This document shows positions 42,783-50,561 of a DNA stretch of 64,000 nucleotides, piece after piece (position 1 is the stretch's first letter; every line of letters starts with the position of its first letter). Both the position numbers and the translations under genes were made by a program. Source of the DNA: Niallia alba (lineage in GTDB: Bacteria > Bacillota > Bacilli > Bacillales > Cytobacillaceae); NCBI RefSeq assembly GCF_012933555.1, contig NZ_JABBPK010000001.1, forward strand, positions 288,001 through 352,000, written 5' to 3'. The notes beneath the pieces are model-generated. The model worked only from the letters and a program-made list of their open reading frames with translations, was not told the DNA's origin and did no database searches.

Positions 42783-43370
42783 ATGAAGAAAAAAAATAAA
42801 ACAACTCGCTTGGTTCTACTAGGACTGCTTTCAGCAATTATAATTATTCAAACTTTCGTTCCGATATTAGGATATATCCCGACTCCTGCACTAAGCTTAA
42901 CAATCATTCCGGTTACCGTTATTATCGCGGCGATTGTTTTAGGACCATTAGATGGCGCGATTATCGGAGGAGTATGGGGAGTTATCACGTTTATTCGCGC
43001 ATTCACTTTTCCAACAAGTGCCCTAGCACCGATAATTTTCACAAATCCATTGATATCTGTTTTTCCAAGAGTAATGATTGGAGTTGTAGCAGGAATCTTA
43101 TTTTATAAAGTACTGAAAGACAGAATGAATGAGACTTTAGCAATGAGTATATCTGGTGTTATTGGGTCCTTAACCAATACTATTCTTGTGCTTGGCTTTG
43201 TCTATTTATTTGTAAGAGAACCTTATGCAAATGCTATTGGAGTGAATGTAGAAAAACTTCTACCCGCAATCTTGGCCGTTGTTGGTACAAATGGGGTCCC
43301 AGAAGCGATTTTATCAGGTATTTTAACGCCAATCATTGCCAAGCCATTATTAAAAATAAGAAAGAAATAA
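42783..43370 (+). CDS. ECF transporter S component (vitamin-type substrate unknown)
   Basis: 195 aa from ATG 42783 (AAGGAG 12 nt upstream; longer in-frame starts at 42687 and 42744 lack good sites). Six hydrophobic segments. The stretch TIIPVTVIIAAIVLGPLDGAIIGGVWGVITFIRAF is typical of S components near the pantothenate (PanT) branch. It would bind a vitamin and use a shared EcfAA'T energising module encoded elsewhere. Ligand not certain. Confidence 0.8.
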   Translation: MKKKNKTTRLVLLGLLSAIIIIQTFVPILGYIPTPALSLTIIPVTVIIAAIVLGPLDGAIIGGVWGVITFIRAFTFPTSALAPIIFTNPLISVFPRVMIGVVAGILFYKVLKDRMNETLAMSISGVIGSLTNTILVLGFVYLFVREPYANAIGVNVEKLLPAILAVVGTNGVPEAILSGILTPIIAKPLLKIRKK

Positions 43371-43553
43371 GAAATGGAAAATAGCTGATGTAGCCTAGTG
43401 CTAATCAGCTATTTTTGCAAAAGAAAAAGGGTCATTTTTAAGTTTGGTCATGCACTAGTAAAATCTTATTTTATATAATGAGAGAGAGTATCTCCCTTCT
43501 TAAATACTAGGAGATACCAAAAATAATTCCGACTAAACAACTAGTAAAACTTA

Positions 43554-43581
43554 TTGACAATAATAACAATTATGATAAAAT
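43554..43581 (+). promoter_or_regulatory. Promoter of the S-box leader
   Basis: TTGACA (43554-43559), 16 bp and TAAAAT (43576-43581), with the riboswitch beginning about 15 nt downstream. Confidence 0.7.
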
Positions 43582-43596
43582 TTAGAAAATAACGAT

Positions 43597-43754
43597 GCTT
43601 ATCAAGAGAGACTGAGGGAATTGGCCCAAAGAAGTCCGGCAACCTGCTCACAGGCAAGGTGCTAAATCCAACAAAATGGATAACCATTTTGAAAGATAAG
43701 GTAAGGAATAAGTACCTACAATCTTTCCGAATGGGAAGGATTTCTTTATCTTTT
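43597..43754 (+). ncRNA. SAM-I riboswitch (S-box) with terminator
   Basis: CTTATCAAGAGAGACTGAGG starts the aptamer, with GGCCC, AGAAGTCCGGCAACCTGC, AAGGTGCTAAATCC and the closing GAAAGATAAG (43691-43700). AATCTTTCC and GGAAGGATT (43720-43742), followed by TTTCTTTATCTTTT, form the terminator. High SAM would stop transcription before yezD and, by read-through, the sulfate-assimilation operon. Confidence 0.95.
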
Positions 43755-43886
43755 GGGTTTGTCTATTTCTAAACGCTAAAAATTCAAACAGCCATTTGGT
43801 AAGAGTATTGGATATCAAAAAATGTCTGGCATAAGGGCTATTCAAAAGGTTTTATAAAGATTTCACCTTTCTTAAGGAGGGATTTG

Positions 43887-44036
43887 TTGGTGGGGGAAAC
43901 AAATCAGCTAGACAAAGTGAAAACTCAATTAGAGGCAATTCTAAAAACCATGAAATTTGGATCTGTCACATTAGTGATACAAGACGGGAAAATAATCCAA
44001 ATTGAAAAAAATGAAAAAATACGCTTAGGAAAATAA
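43887..44036 (+). CDS. yezD: YezD-family small protein (DUF2292)
   Basis: 49 aa, TTG start at 43887, 6 nt behind AAGGAGG (a GTG at 43890 is nearly as good). The core FGSVTLVIQDGKIIQIEKNEKIRL is the YezD/DUF2292 pattern, a small protein often next to sulfate-assimilation genes. It is the first gene after the SAM riboswitch. Function unknown; S-box control and position suggest a role in sulfur assimilation. Confidence 0.88.
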   Translation: MVGETNQLDKVKTQLEAILKTMKFGSVTLVIQDGKIIQIEKNEKIRLGK

Positions 44037-44106
44037 GTGGTAGTAGCCTGTTATGAGGGAATATTCTGATTAAGGCGTTTTATAAAGAGGCTGACTAGAA
44101 AACTAG

Positions 44107-44147
44107 AGGCAACTTTAACTGAGAAAGTGGGTTAAAGCTGCCTTTTT
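44107..44147 (+). terminator. Hairpin between yezD and cysH
   Basis: AGGCAACTTTAAC pairs with GTTAAAGCTGCCT (one unpaired A/C position), then TTTT. It could be a partial terminator that lowers cysH expression from the S-box promoter. Confidence 0.65.
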
Positions 44148-44266
44148 GTGTTAATTGTCACATAATCCGTGATAGTTGAACTAGTGTTTGGTAAAAGGGA
44201 CTAGCGGCTTTTGCCCTTGCTTAAATAGGTATTAACGTTTTTCTAATAAGATTGGAGGGTTTTTTT

Positions 44267-44983
44267 ATGAGTCCATTATTAACTTATGAAACTATTGATA
44301 CGTATCCTCCTGTTGACTTTTCAAGTGAAACGGAAACAAAGGGAGCCTTAGAGGTTTTAAAGTGGGCTTATGATACGTACGAAGATGATATTGTCTATGC
44401 ATGTAGTTTTGGAATAGAAGGAATTGTCCTAATCGATTTAATTTCCAAAATAAAAAAAGATGCACATATTGTCTTTTTAGACACAGATGTACATTTTGAT
44501 GAAACATATAAATTAATTGAAAAAGTAAAAACACGGTATCCAGATTTGCAAATTGAAATGAAAAAACCAGCGATTACATTGGAAGAACAAGCTGCTCAAT
44601 ATGGAGATGAACTTTGGTTATCAAATCCAAATAAATGCTGTGAGATTCGTAAAGTTATTCCTTTAAATGAAGTATTGTCTGAACCGATTGCTTGGATATC
44701 AGGCCTTCGAAGAGAACAATCCGAATCAAGAAAAAATACGCAATATTTTAATAAAGATAATAAATTCAAGTCCGTTAAAGTTTGTCCGCTTATTCATTGG
44801 ACATGGAAAGATGTTTGGAGATATGCCCATAAGAATTCTTTAGATTACAATATTCTTCACGATAAGGGATATCCTAGCATTGGCTGCAGGACATGTACAC
44901 AGCCTGCCATTAATATGGATGATTTACGATCTGGAAGATGGACAGGAAAAGGCAAAACAGAATGTGGGTTACACTTACAATAA
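44267..44983 (+). CDS. cysH: Phosphoadenosine/adenosine phosphosulfate reductase
   Basis: 238 aa from ATG 44267, 7 nt behind GGAGGG. Reduces APS or PAPS to sulfite with thioredoxin. The cysteines of an Fe-S-type enzyme are present (NKCCEIRK, Cys124-125; GCRTCTQP, Cys207 and 210), which points to APS-capable reductase, and the catalytic Cys233 lies in the C-terminal ECGLHLQ. First gene of the cysH-cysP-sat-cysC-sumT-sirB-sirC run, as in B. subtilis. Confidence 0.94.
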   Translation: MSPLLTYETIDTYPPVDFSSETETKGALEVLKWAYDTYEDDIVYACSFGIEGIVLIDLISKIKKDAHIVFLDTDVHFDETYKLIEKVKTRYPDLQIEMKKPAITLEEQAAQYGDELWLSNPNKCCEIRKVIPLNEVLSEPIAWISGLRREQSESRKNTQYFNKDNKFKSVKVCPLIHWTWKDVWRYAHKNSLDYNILHDKGYPSIGCRTCTQPAINMDDLRSGRWTGKGKTECGLHLQ

Positions 44984-45002
44984 GGAGTAGAGGTATAGGG
45001 AT

Positions 45003-46079
45003 ATGATCGTTATTTTAGCAGGTATTATGTCATTGTTTTTTGCAATGAACATTGGCGCGAGTGGTGCAGCAGCAAGTCTTGGTGTTGCATATGGATCTGG
45101 CGCCATTCCTAAAAAAAGAGTTGCTCTTCTCATATGTGGGGTTGCCATTTTTCTAGGCGCTGTTATTGGAGGAAGCGAAGTAGTAAAAACGGTTGGGGAA
45201 GGGCTCATTCCAAGTGATATCCTTGATGCCAAAATCGTCTTAATCATTTTATCATCAGCGGCTCTCTCCTTATTTATTGCTAATATAATGGGGATTCCCC
45301 TATCAACAAGTGAAATTACAGTTGGTAGTGTAGTAGGAGTAGGTGTGGCCTTCAAAAGTTTGTATATTGCTAATATTTTATGGATTGTTTTCTTTTGGAT
45401 TTTAGTTCCTATTGTTTCTTTTTTTATCGCCTTAGGTGCTGGGAAATATATAAGGAAGTTAGAGGATCAAAATGAATGGATCCGCAATCCAAACAATGAA
45501 AAATATTTATCGATTTTTGTCATTATCATTGGGTGCTTTGAAGCATTCTCAGCAGGAATGAACAATGTTGCAAACTCTATTGGCCCATTAGTTGGTGCCA
45601 ATCTCATATCGATGAATACAGGAGTAGTTATTGGAGGATTCTTTATTGCAATTGGCGCCTTTTTCTTAGGTGGTAGAGTATTACAGACAAATGGAAAGAA
45701 AATTGTTCAATTTAGCAAGCTTGAAGGAGGATTAATCTCAGGAACCGGTGCAACATTAGTAATGATTGCGTCTATCTTTGGAATACCAGTTCCGTTAACA
45801 CAAGTAACTAGCTCTGCAATTATAGGAATAGGTGTTTCTAAGAATGGATATGAGATACTGAAAAAGAAATTGGTGTTAAGAATATTTAAGGTATGGCTTG
45901 TTTCTCCAATTTTATCACTAGTTATTTCGTATAGCTTGGTTCAATTATTTATTAAAGCAGATATCTATAGTGTTCTTATCATTCTTAGTGTATGTATTGC
46001 TACACTTGGAATTATAAGTTTAATGAAAACCATTCGTGAAGATAACAGTACTATTTATGAAGACGGTGGCGGTATTTAA
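45003..46079 (+). CDS. cysP: Sulfate permease of the PiT family
   Basis: 358 aa membrane protein with about ten or eleven segments. The duplicated PiT motif is present (GASGAAASLGVAYGSGAIPKKR near residue 18, and AGMNNVANSIGPLVGANLI near residue 185). PiT proteins usually carry phosphate, but in this operon position the B. subtilis homologue CysP imports sulfate. Starts 20 bases after cysH. Confidence 0.92.
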   Translation: MIVILAGIMSLFFAMNIGASGAAASLGVAYGSGAIPKKRVALLICGVAIFLGAVIGGSEVVKTVGEGLIPSDILDAKIVLIILSSAALSLFIANIMGIPLSTSEITVGSVVGVGVAFKSLYIANILWIVFFWILVPIVSFFIALGAGKYIRKLEDQNEWIRNPNNEKYLSIFVIIIGCFEAFSAGMNNVANSIGPLVGANLISMNTGVVIGGFFIAIGAFFLGGRVLQTNGKKIVQFSKLEGGLISGTGATLVMIASIFGIPVPLTQVTSSAIIGIGVSKNGYEILKKKLVLRIFKVWLVSPILSLVISYSLVQLFIKADIYSVLIILSVCIATLGIISLMKTIREDNSTIYEDGGGI

Positions 46080-46143
46080 AATTAATAACTTAGTAAAAAA
46101 AGTTAACTACTAAAATAGTCGAAAAAAGAAAGGTGTGCTAAAA

Positions 46144-47292
46144 ATGTCACTAAGCCAACCACATGGTGGAAAATTAATTAATTTATACAACCCTAATTTT
46201 GATGTATCTAAACTCACGGCAGAACTAGAAATAGACACTATTGCACTTAGTGATTTGGAGTTGATTGGCAACGGAGCGTATAGCCCACTAACAGGATTTT
46301 TATCACAAAAAGATTATGAAGCAGTGGTAGATAACATGCACTTGTCAACTGGAGAAGTGTGGAGTATTCCTATTACATTGCCTATTTCAAAAGAACAATC
46401 AGAAACTATTGAACTTCACGAAACCGTAAAATTAGTACATCAAGGAGAAGTGTATGGTGTACTTACAGTGGAGGATATTTATATTCCTGATAAAAATAAA
46501 GAGGCTGTTTCCGTTTATCGTACCGATGATTTAGCACATCCTGGTGTCAAGAAAATGTATGACCGGGGAAATATTTATCTTGGCGGCCCAATTAATCTTT
46601 TAAAGAAAGTAGAAAAAACAGATTTTAGTAGCTTTTACTTAGACCCGGCGGAAACGAGAGCAGTGTTTGCAGAAAAAGGGTGGAAGACAGTAGTCGGATT
46701 CCAAACAAGAAATCCTGTTCATCGTGCCCATGAATATATCCAAAAATCAGCCCTTGAAATAGTGGATGGTTTATTTTTAAACCCATTGGTAGGAGAAACA
46801 AAAGCGGATGATATTCCAGCCGATGTACGTATGGAAAGTTATCAAGTACTATTAAAAAATTACTATCCAGAGGATCGTGTCTTCCTAGCAGTATTCCCAG
46901 CAGCTATGCGTTATGCAGGGCCGAGAGAGGCAGTGTTCCATGCCATGGTTAGAAAGAATTATGGCTGTACTCATTTTATTGTAGGTCGTGATCATGCTGG
47001 TGTCGGAAGTTACTATGGAACCTATGACGCCCAAAGAATTTTCGATCAATTTACACAAGAAGAGCTAGGAATTAATCTATTATTCTTTGAACATAGTTTC
47101 TATTGTAAGAAATGCGAAAACATGGCTTCCACAAAGACTTGTCCACATGGCAGTGAGCATCATGAAATTTTATCTGGTACGAAGGTTCGTGAACTTTTAA
47201 GAAATGGAGAGATTCCACCAAGTACATTTAGCCGTAAAGAAGTAGTGGAAGTGTTGATCAAAGGATTGCAGAAACAAGAAATTCATTCTTAA
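46144..47292 (+). CDS. sat: Sulfate adenylyltransferase (ATP sulfurylase)
   Basis: 382 aa from ATG 46144, behind AAAGGTG; an upstream GTG at 46135 is less likely. Makes APS from ATP and sulfate. [11 protein letters not shown] is the HxxH nucleotide-binding motif, [20 protein letters not shown] the second. A CxxC zinc pair ([16 protein letters not shown]) fits the single-subunit Sat family. The same length as recalled for B. subtilis Sat. Confidence 0.95.
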   Translation: MSLSQPHGGKLINLYNPNFDVSKLTAELEIDTIALSDLELIGNGAYSPLTGFLSQKDYEAVVDNMHLSTGEVWSIPITLPISKEQSETIELHETVKLVHQGEVYGVLTVEDIYIPDKNKEAVSVYRTDDLAHPGVKKMYDRGNIYLGGPINLLKKVEKTDFSSFYLDPAETRAVFAEKGWKTVVGFQTRNPVHRAHEYIQKSALEIVDGLFLNPLVGETKADDIPADVRMESYQVLLKNYYPEDRVFLAVFPAAMRYAGPREAVFHAMVRKNYGCTHFIVGRDHAGVGSYYGTYDAQRIFDQFTQEELGINLLFFEHSFYCKKCENMASTKTCPHGSEHHEILSGTKVRELLRNGEIPPSTFSRKEVVEVLIKGLQKQEIHS

Positions 47293-47306
47293 AGGAGAGA
47301 GAACTT

Positions 47307-47912
47307 TTGAGCCAAAGTGCAAATATTACATGGCATGACCATGCTGTAACAAAGAAGGAAAGAAGAGAAAGAAACAAGCATCACAGCTATGTATTATGGT
47401 TTACTGGGTTATCTGGTTCCGGAAAATCAACGGTTGCGAATGCTGTTGCCAAAAGATTATTTGAAGAACAAACAAATAGCTATGTGTTAGATGGAGATAA
47501 TATTCGTTTTGGAATTAATAAAGACTTAGGATTCTCAGATGAGGATCGTAAAGAAAATATCAGAAGAATAGGAGAAGTCAGCAAGCTGTTTGTAGACAGT
47601 GGCCAAGTAGTATTAACTGCCTTCATTTCTCCATTTCAAGAAGATCGTGATAGAGTAAGGGCTTTATTAGAAGATAATGAGTTTATTGAAGTATATATAA
47701 AGTGTTCGATAGAGGCTTGTGAGGCTCGAGATCCAAAGGGATTATATGAGAAGGCAAGAAAAGGAATCATTAAAGAATTTACAGGGATTAGTTCTCCGTA
47801 TGAGGAACCGGCTCATCCAGAAATAATAGTGGATACCGAAAAACATTCTATTGAAGAGTGTGTGGAACAAATCGTACAATATTTAAAAGGAAAAGGTTAT
47901 TATATCTCTTAA
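47307..47912 (+). CDS. cysC: Adenylylsulfate kinase
   Basis: 201 aa, starting at a TTG (47307) behind AAGGAGAG. Phosphorylates APS to PAPS. Walker A is GLSGSGKST (near residue 35), with [27 protein letters not shown] the APS-binding stretch and [13 protein letters not shown] the lid region. Follows sat by 14 bases. Confidence 0.95.
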   Translation: MSQSANITWHDHAVTKKERRERNKHHSYVLWFTGLSGSGKSTVANAVAKRLFEEQTNSYVLDGDNIRFGINKDLGFSDEDRKENIRRIGEVSKLFVDSGQVVLTAFISPFQEDRDRVRALLEDNEFIEVYIKCSIEACEARDPKGLYEKARKGIIKEFTGISSPYEEPAHPEIIVDTEKHSIEECVEQIVQYLKGKGYYIS

Positions 47913-48030
47913 TGTAGGGAAAAGGAGAAACTTGGGCGAAAGTCAAGATAATTACTTTCCGTTCATCGTTATTTCCTTTCCCCACTTTTTTAATTGATCC
48001 TATAAAGAAACAACAAGAAGGGTGGATAAA

Positions 48031-48801
48031 ATGGGGAAGGTATACCTAGTAGGTGCAGGACCAGGAGATCCAGATTTAATAACGGTAAAAGGACTAAAAT
48101 GTATCAAAAATGCAGATGTTATTTTATATGATCGCTTAGTAAATCGAGAGTTATTAGAATATGCCAGACCCAAAGCTGAACTGATTTATTGCGGTAAGCT
48201 GCCGCATCATCATGCCATGAAGCAAGAGTTGATCAATCAAACCTTGGTCAAACATGCCAAAAAGGGCAAAATCGTAACAAGGCTAAAAGGCGGTGATCCT
48301 TTTGTATTTGGAAGAGGTGGAGAAGAAGCCGAAGAATTAGCAAAAAATCAGATCCCTTTTGAAATAGTCCCAGGCATTACTGCAGGCATTGCTGCGCCAA
48401 GTTATGCAGGTATCCCGGTGACTCATCGTAACTATGGATCTTCGTTTGCGTTTGTAACAGGACATATGAAAAATGGAGAGGAAGACCATATTAAATGGGA
48501 GGCACTTTCTCAAATTGATACTCTGGCCATCTATATGGGAGTGAAAAATCTACCATATATTCAGTCAAAGCTTCTGTCTTTTGGAAAAAATAGCACTACA
48601 CCAGTTGCATTAATTAATTGGGGAACAACCTTTAAACAAAAAACAATTATAACGGACTTGTATCATGTAATAGAGGATGCAGAAACAGGGAAGATTGAAA
48701 ATCCATGTATGATTGTGATTGGCGAAGTAGTAAAAATGAGAGAGAAAATCCAATGGTTTGAGGAAAGCTTCGGAGAAACCATTCCGAAAGAGGTAGTTTA
48801 A
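48031..48801 (+). CDS. sumT: Uroporphyrinogen-III C-methyltransferase (siroheme branch)
   Basis: 256 aa from ATG 48031, 7 nt behind AAGGGTGG (a GTG at 48022 overlaps it). Adds two methyl groups from SAM to make precorrin-2. Motifs VGAGPGDPDLITVKG (residues 6-20) and RLKGGDPFVFGRGGEE are the tetrapyrrole methylase signatures. Equivalent to B. subtilis YlnD. It supplies siroheme for CysI. The stop overlaps the next start (TAATG). Confidence 0.94.
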   Translation: MGKVYLVGAGPGDPDLITVKGLKCIKNADVILYDRLVNRELLEYARPKAELIYCGKLPHHHAMKQELINQTLVKHAKKGKIVTRLKGGDPFVFGRGGEEAEELAKNQIPFEIVPGITAGIAAPSYAGIPVTHRNYGSSFAFVTGHMKNGEEDHIKWEALSQIDTLAIYMGVKNLPYIQSKLLSFGKNSTTPVALINWGTTFKQKTIITDLYHVIEDAETGKIENPCMIVIGEVVKMREKIQWFEESFGETIPKEVV

Positions 48802-49568
48802 TGGAAGCAGTATTATATATATGTCATGGAAGCAGAGTAAAAGAGGCAAGCGAGCAGGCTATCTCATTTGTTAAGAAGTGTATGGAGACAAATGAATTTC
48901 AAGGCATACAAGAATATTCCTTCTTAGAGTTGTCGGAACCTTCCATAGAAGAAGGATTTCGAAATTGCGTAGAAAAAGGTGCTACTACTATTCGTATTAT
49001 ACCGGTTCTGCTGCTTACAGCGGCCCATGCTAAAAAAGATATTCCAGAAGTATTAGAAAAGCTTTCATTGGAATATCCGCACGTCCAATTACAATATGGC
49101 AGGCCGATTGGTGTTCATCCTCAAATGGTTGAAATTGTGTCAGATAAAATCAGAAATAATTCCCTTTACAAAAAAAACGATGAAAAGATCCATGTCATTC
49201 TTGTTGGGCGTGGCAGTAGTGATCCAGATGTGAAACGGGATTTAGGTAAAATCGCATCTTTAATCGAAAAACAAGTAGATCGGATTGATGTACAAGATTG
49301 TTATTTAACAGCAGCACAACCTAGCTTTGAAGAAGCGCTTCAAATGGCAGAACATTCTTCCTACCGCCATATATTAGTGATTCCCTATCTGCTTTTTACG
49401 GGGATTTTAATGAAATCCATGGAAAAGACAATCAAAGAAATGAACAGTATTGATAAGGAATACGTGTTGGCTCCTTATTTAGGCTATGATCCATTCATTG
49501 CAGAGATTTTAAAAGAAAGAATAGAAGAAATGAGTGTTGGTGACGAATATGCTATCATTACTAGTTGA
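48801..49568 (+). CDS. sirB: Sirohydrochlorin ferrochelatase
   Basis: 255 aa. Inserts iron into sirohydrochlorin. Two CbiX-like halves: YICHGSRVKEA at the start with the catalytic-type His9, and VILVGRGSSDPDVKRDL in the second half. Overlaps sumT by one base and sirC by 20 bases, so the siroheme genes are translationally linked. Equivalent to B. subtilis YlnE. Confidence 0.92.
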   Translation: MEAVLYICHGSRVKEASEQAISFVKKCMETNEFQGIQEYSFLELSEPSIEEGFRNCVEKGATTIRIIPVLLLTAAHAKKDIPEVLEKLSLEYPHVQLQYGRPIGVHPQMVEIVSDKIRNNSLYKKNDEKIHVILVGRGSSDPDVKRDLGKIASLIEKQVDRIDVQDCYLTAAQPSFEEALQMAEHSSYRHILVIPYLLFTGILMKSMEKTIKEMNSIDKEYVLAPYLGYDPFIAEILKERIEEMSVGDEYAIITS

Positions 49569-50154
49569 TATAAAGGATAAATATTGTGTAGTAGTAGGTG
49601 GTGGCAAGATTGCTTATCGAAAGGTAAGAATGCTTCTTGCGGAAGGGGCAAGTGTAACAGTGATTAGCCCTGAAGTTTGTAGTGAAATAGAAGAACTTTC
49701 AAAAAACGGAGAAATAAAGTTGGTTAGAAGAAAAGGAATGGAAGAGGATTTTGCCGAAGCCTTTCTAACCGTTGCAGCAACTAATGACTCGCAAGAAAAT
49801 CGTCGTATCTCCCAACAACTTAAATCAATTAGTTTGGTTAATGATGCTTCCTCCTATGAAGAAGGAAATTGTCAGCTTCCTGCTAGCTTTAAAAAGGGGC
49901 GTCTTCATTTAACTGTTTCCACTAATGGGGCAAGTCCGAAACTCGCAAAGAAGATAAAGGAAGAATGGCAGCATACGTATGATGATAATTATATTGCGTA
50001 TATTGATTTTTTATTTGAGGTTCGTACTCTTATAAAGAAAAAGTCACTTTCTCCGGAAGTTTCTGATGCTATCTTAGGAGAGATATTAGATGATGCTTAT
50101 AAAGAATCGGCAACTTTAAGACATATTTATTATGAAAAACTCCTAAACCTTTAA
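49549..50154 (+). CDS. sirC: Precorrin-2 dehydrogenase / sirohydrochlorin synthase
   Basis: 201 aa from ATG 49549 (GGTGA 6 nt upstream; ATG/TTG starts further upstream overlap sirB more). NAD-dependent oxidation of precorrin-2. The Rossmann loop is CVVVGGGKIAYRKVRMLL and the second motif LTVSTNGASPKLAKKIKEE. Equivalent to B. subtilis YlnF. Last gene of the operon; the terminator overlaps its stop. Confidence 0.93.
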   Translation: MLSLLVDIKDKYCVVVGGGKIAYRKVRMLLAEGASVTVISPEVCSEIEELSKNGEIKLVRRKGMEEDFAEAFLTVAATNDSQENRRISQQLKSISLVNDASSYEEGNCQLPASFKKGRLHLTVSTNGASPKLAKKIKEEWQHTYDDNYIAYIDFLFEVRTLIKKKSLSPEVSDAILGEILDDAYKESATLRHIYYEKLLNL

Positions 50155-50181
50155 ACAGATAACCAGGTTTAGGAGTTTTTT
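50136..50181 (+). terminator. Terminator of the cysH operon
   Basis: AAAACTCCTAAACCT (50136-50150) pairs with AGGTTTAGGAGTTTTTT (50165-50181), a long stem ending in T6. Its left arm encodes the last residues of SirC. Confidence 0.9.
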
Positions 50182-50351
50182 AATACTTTAGTACCCTTTA
50201 TAAAAATTACTTTTTGTCTCCAAGTATTATGTTGTTCTCCATCTCTGTTACTCCTAGTTTCATCCATTTATCATATTGTGTCATTTCCTTATTTAACATA
50301 TAATTTTCTTATAATGGCATTATTTACATAACTTTAAAAAGTCTTCATTTG

Positions 50352-50506
50352 TTTATCCCACTCTTAACGGCCAGTAAGACTCCCCTCAAGCTTATGAGTA
50401 TGCGAGGAAGAGAAGTGGGAGATCAACTGTCCGTAAAGGTCCGATTGGTTCAACTAACCATCAGTGGGGGAGGAAGGAACCCCCACTGAAGGAAGTTTCA
50501 CTTTAT
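50352..50506 (+). repeat. bcr1-like dispersed element, copy 4
   Basis: 155 bp with TTTAT at both ends (50352-50356, 50502-50506). Arms TTAACGGCCAGTAA and CTGTCCGTAAAG, middle stem TTGGTTCAACTAACCA, 3' arms CATCAGTGGGGG and CCCCCACTGAAGG. The rest of the 407-bp gap between sirC and the kinase gene is AT-rich with no other feature seen. Confidence 0.9.
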
Positions 50507-50561
50507 AAAAAAATAATCTTCCAAGCTTCGCCTTTTAAACTGTAGATTGATAGGAGGATAC

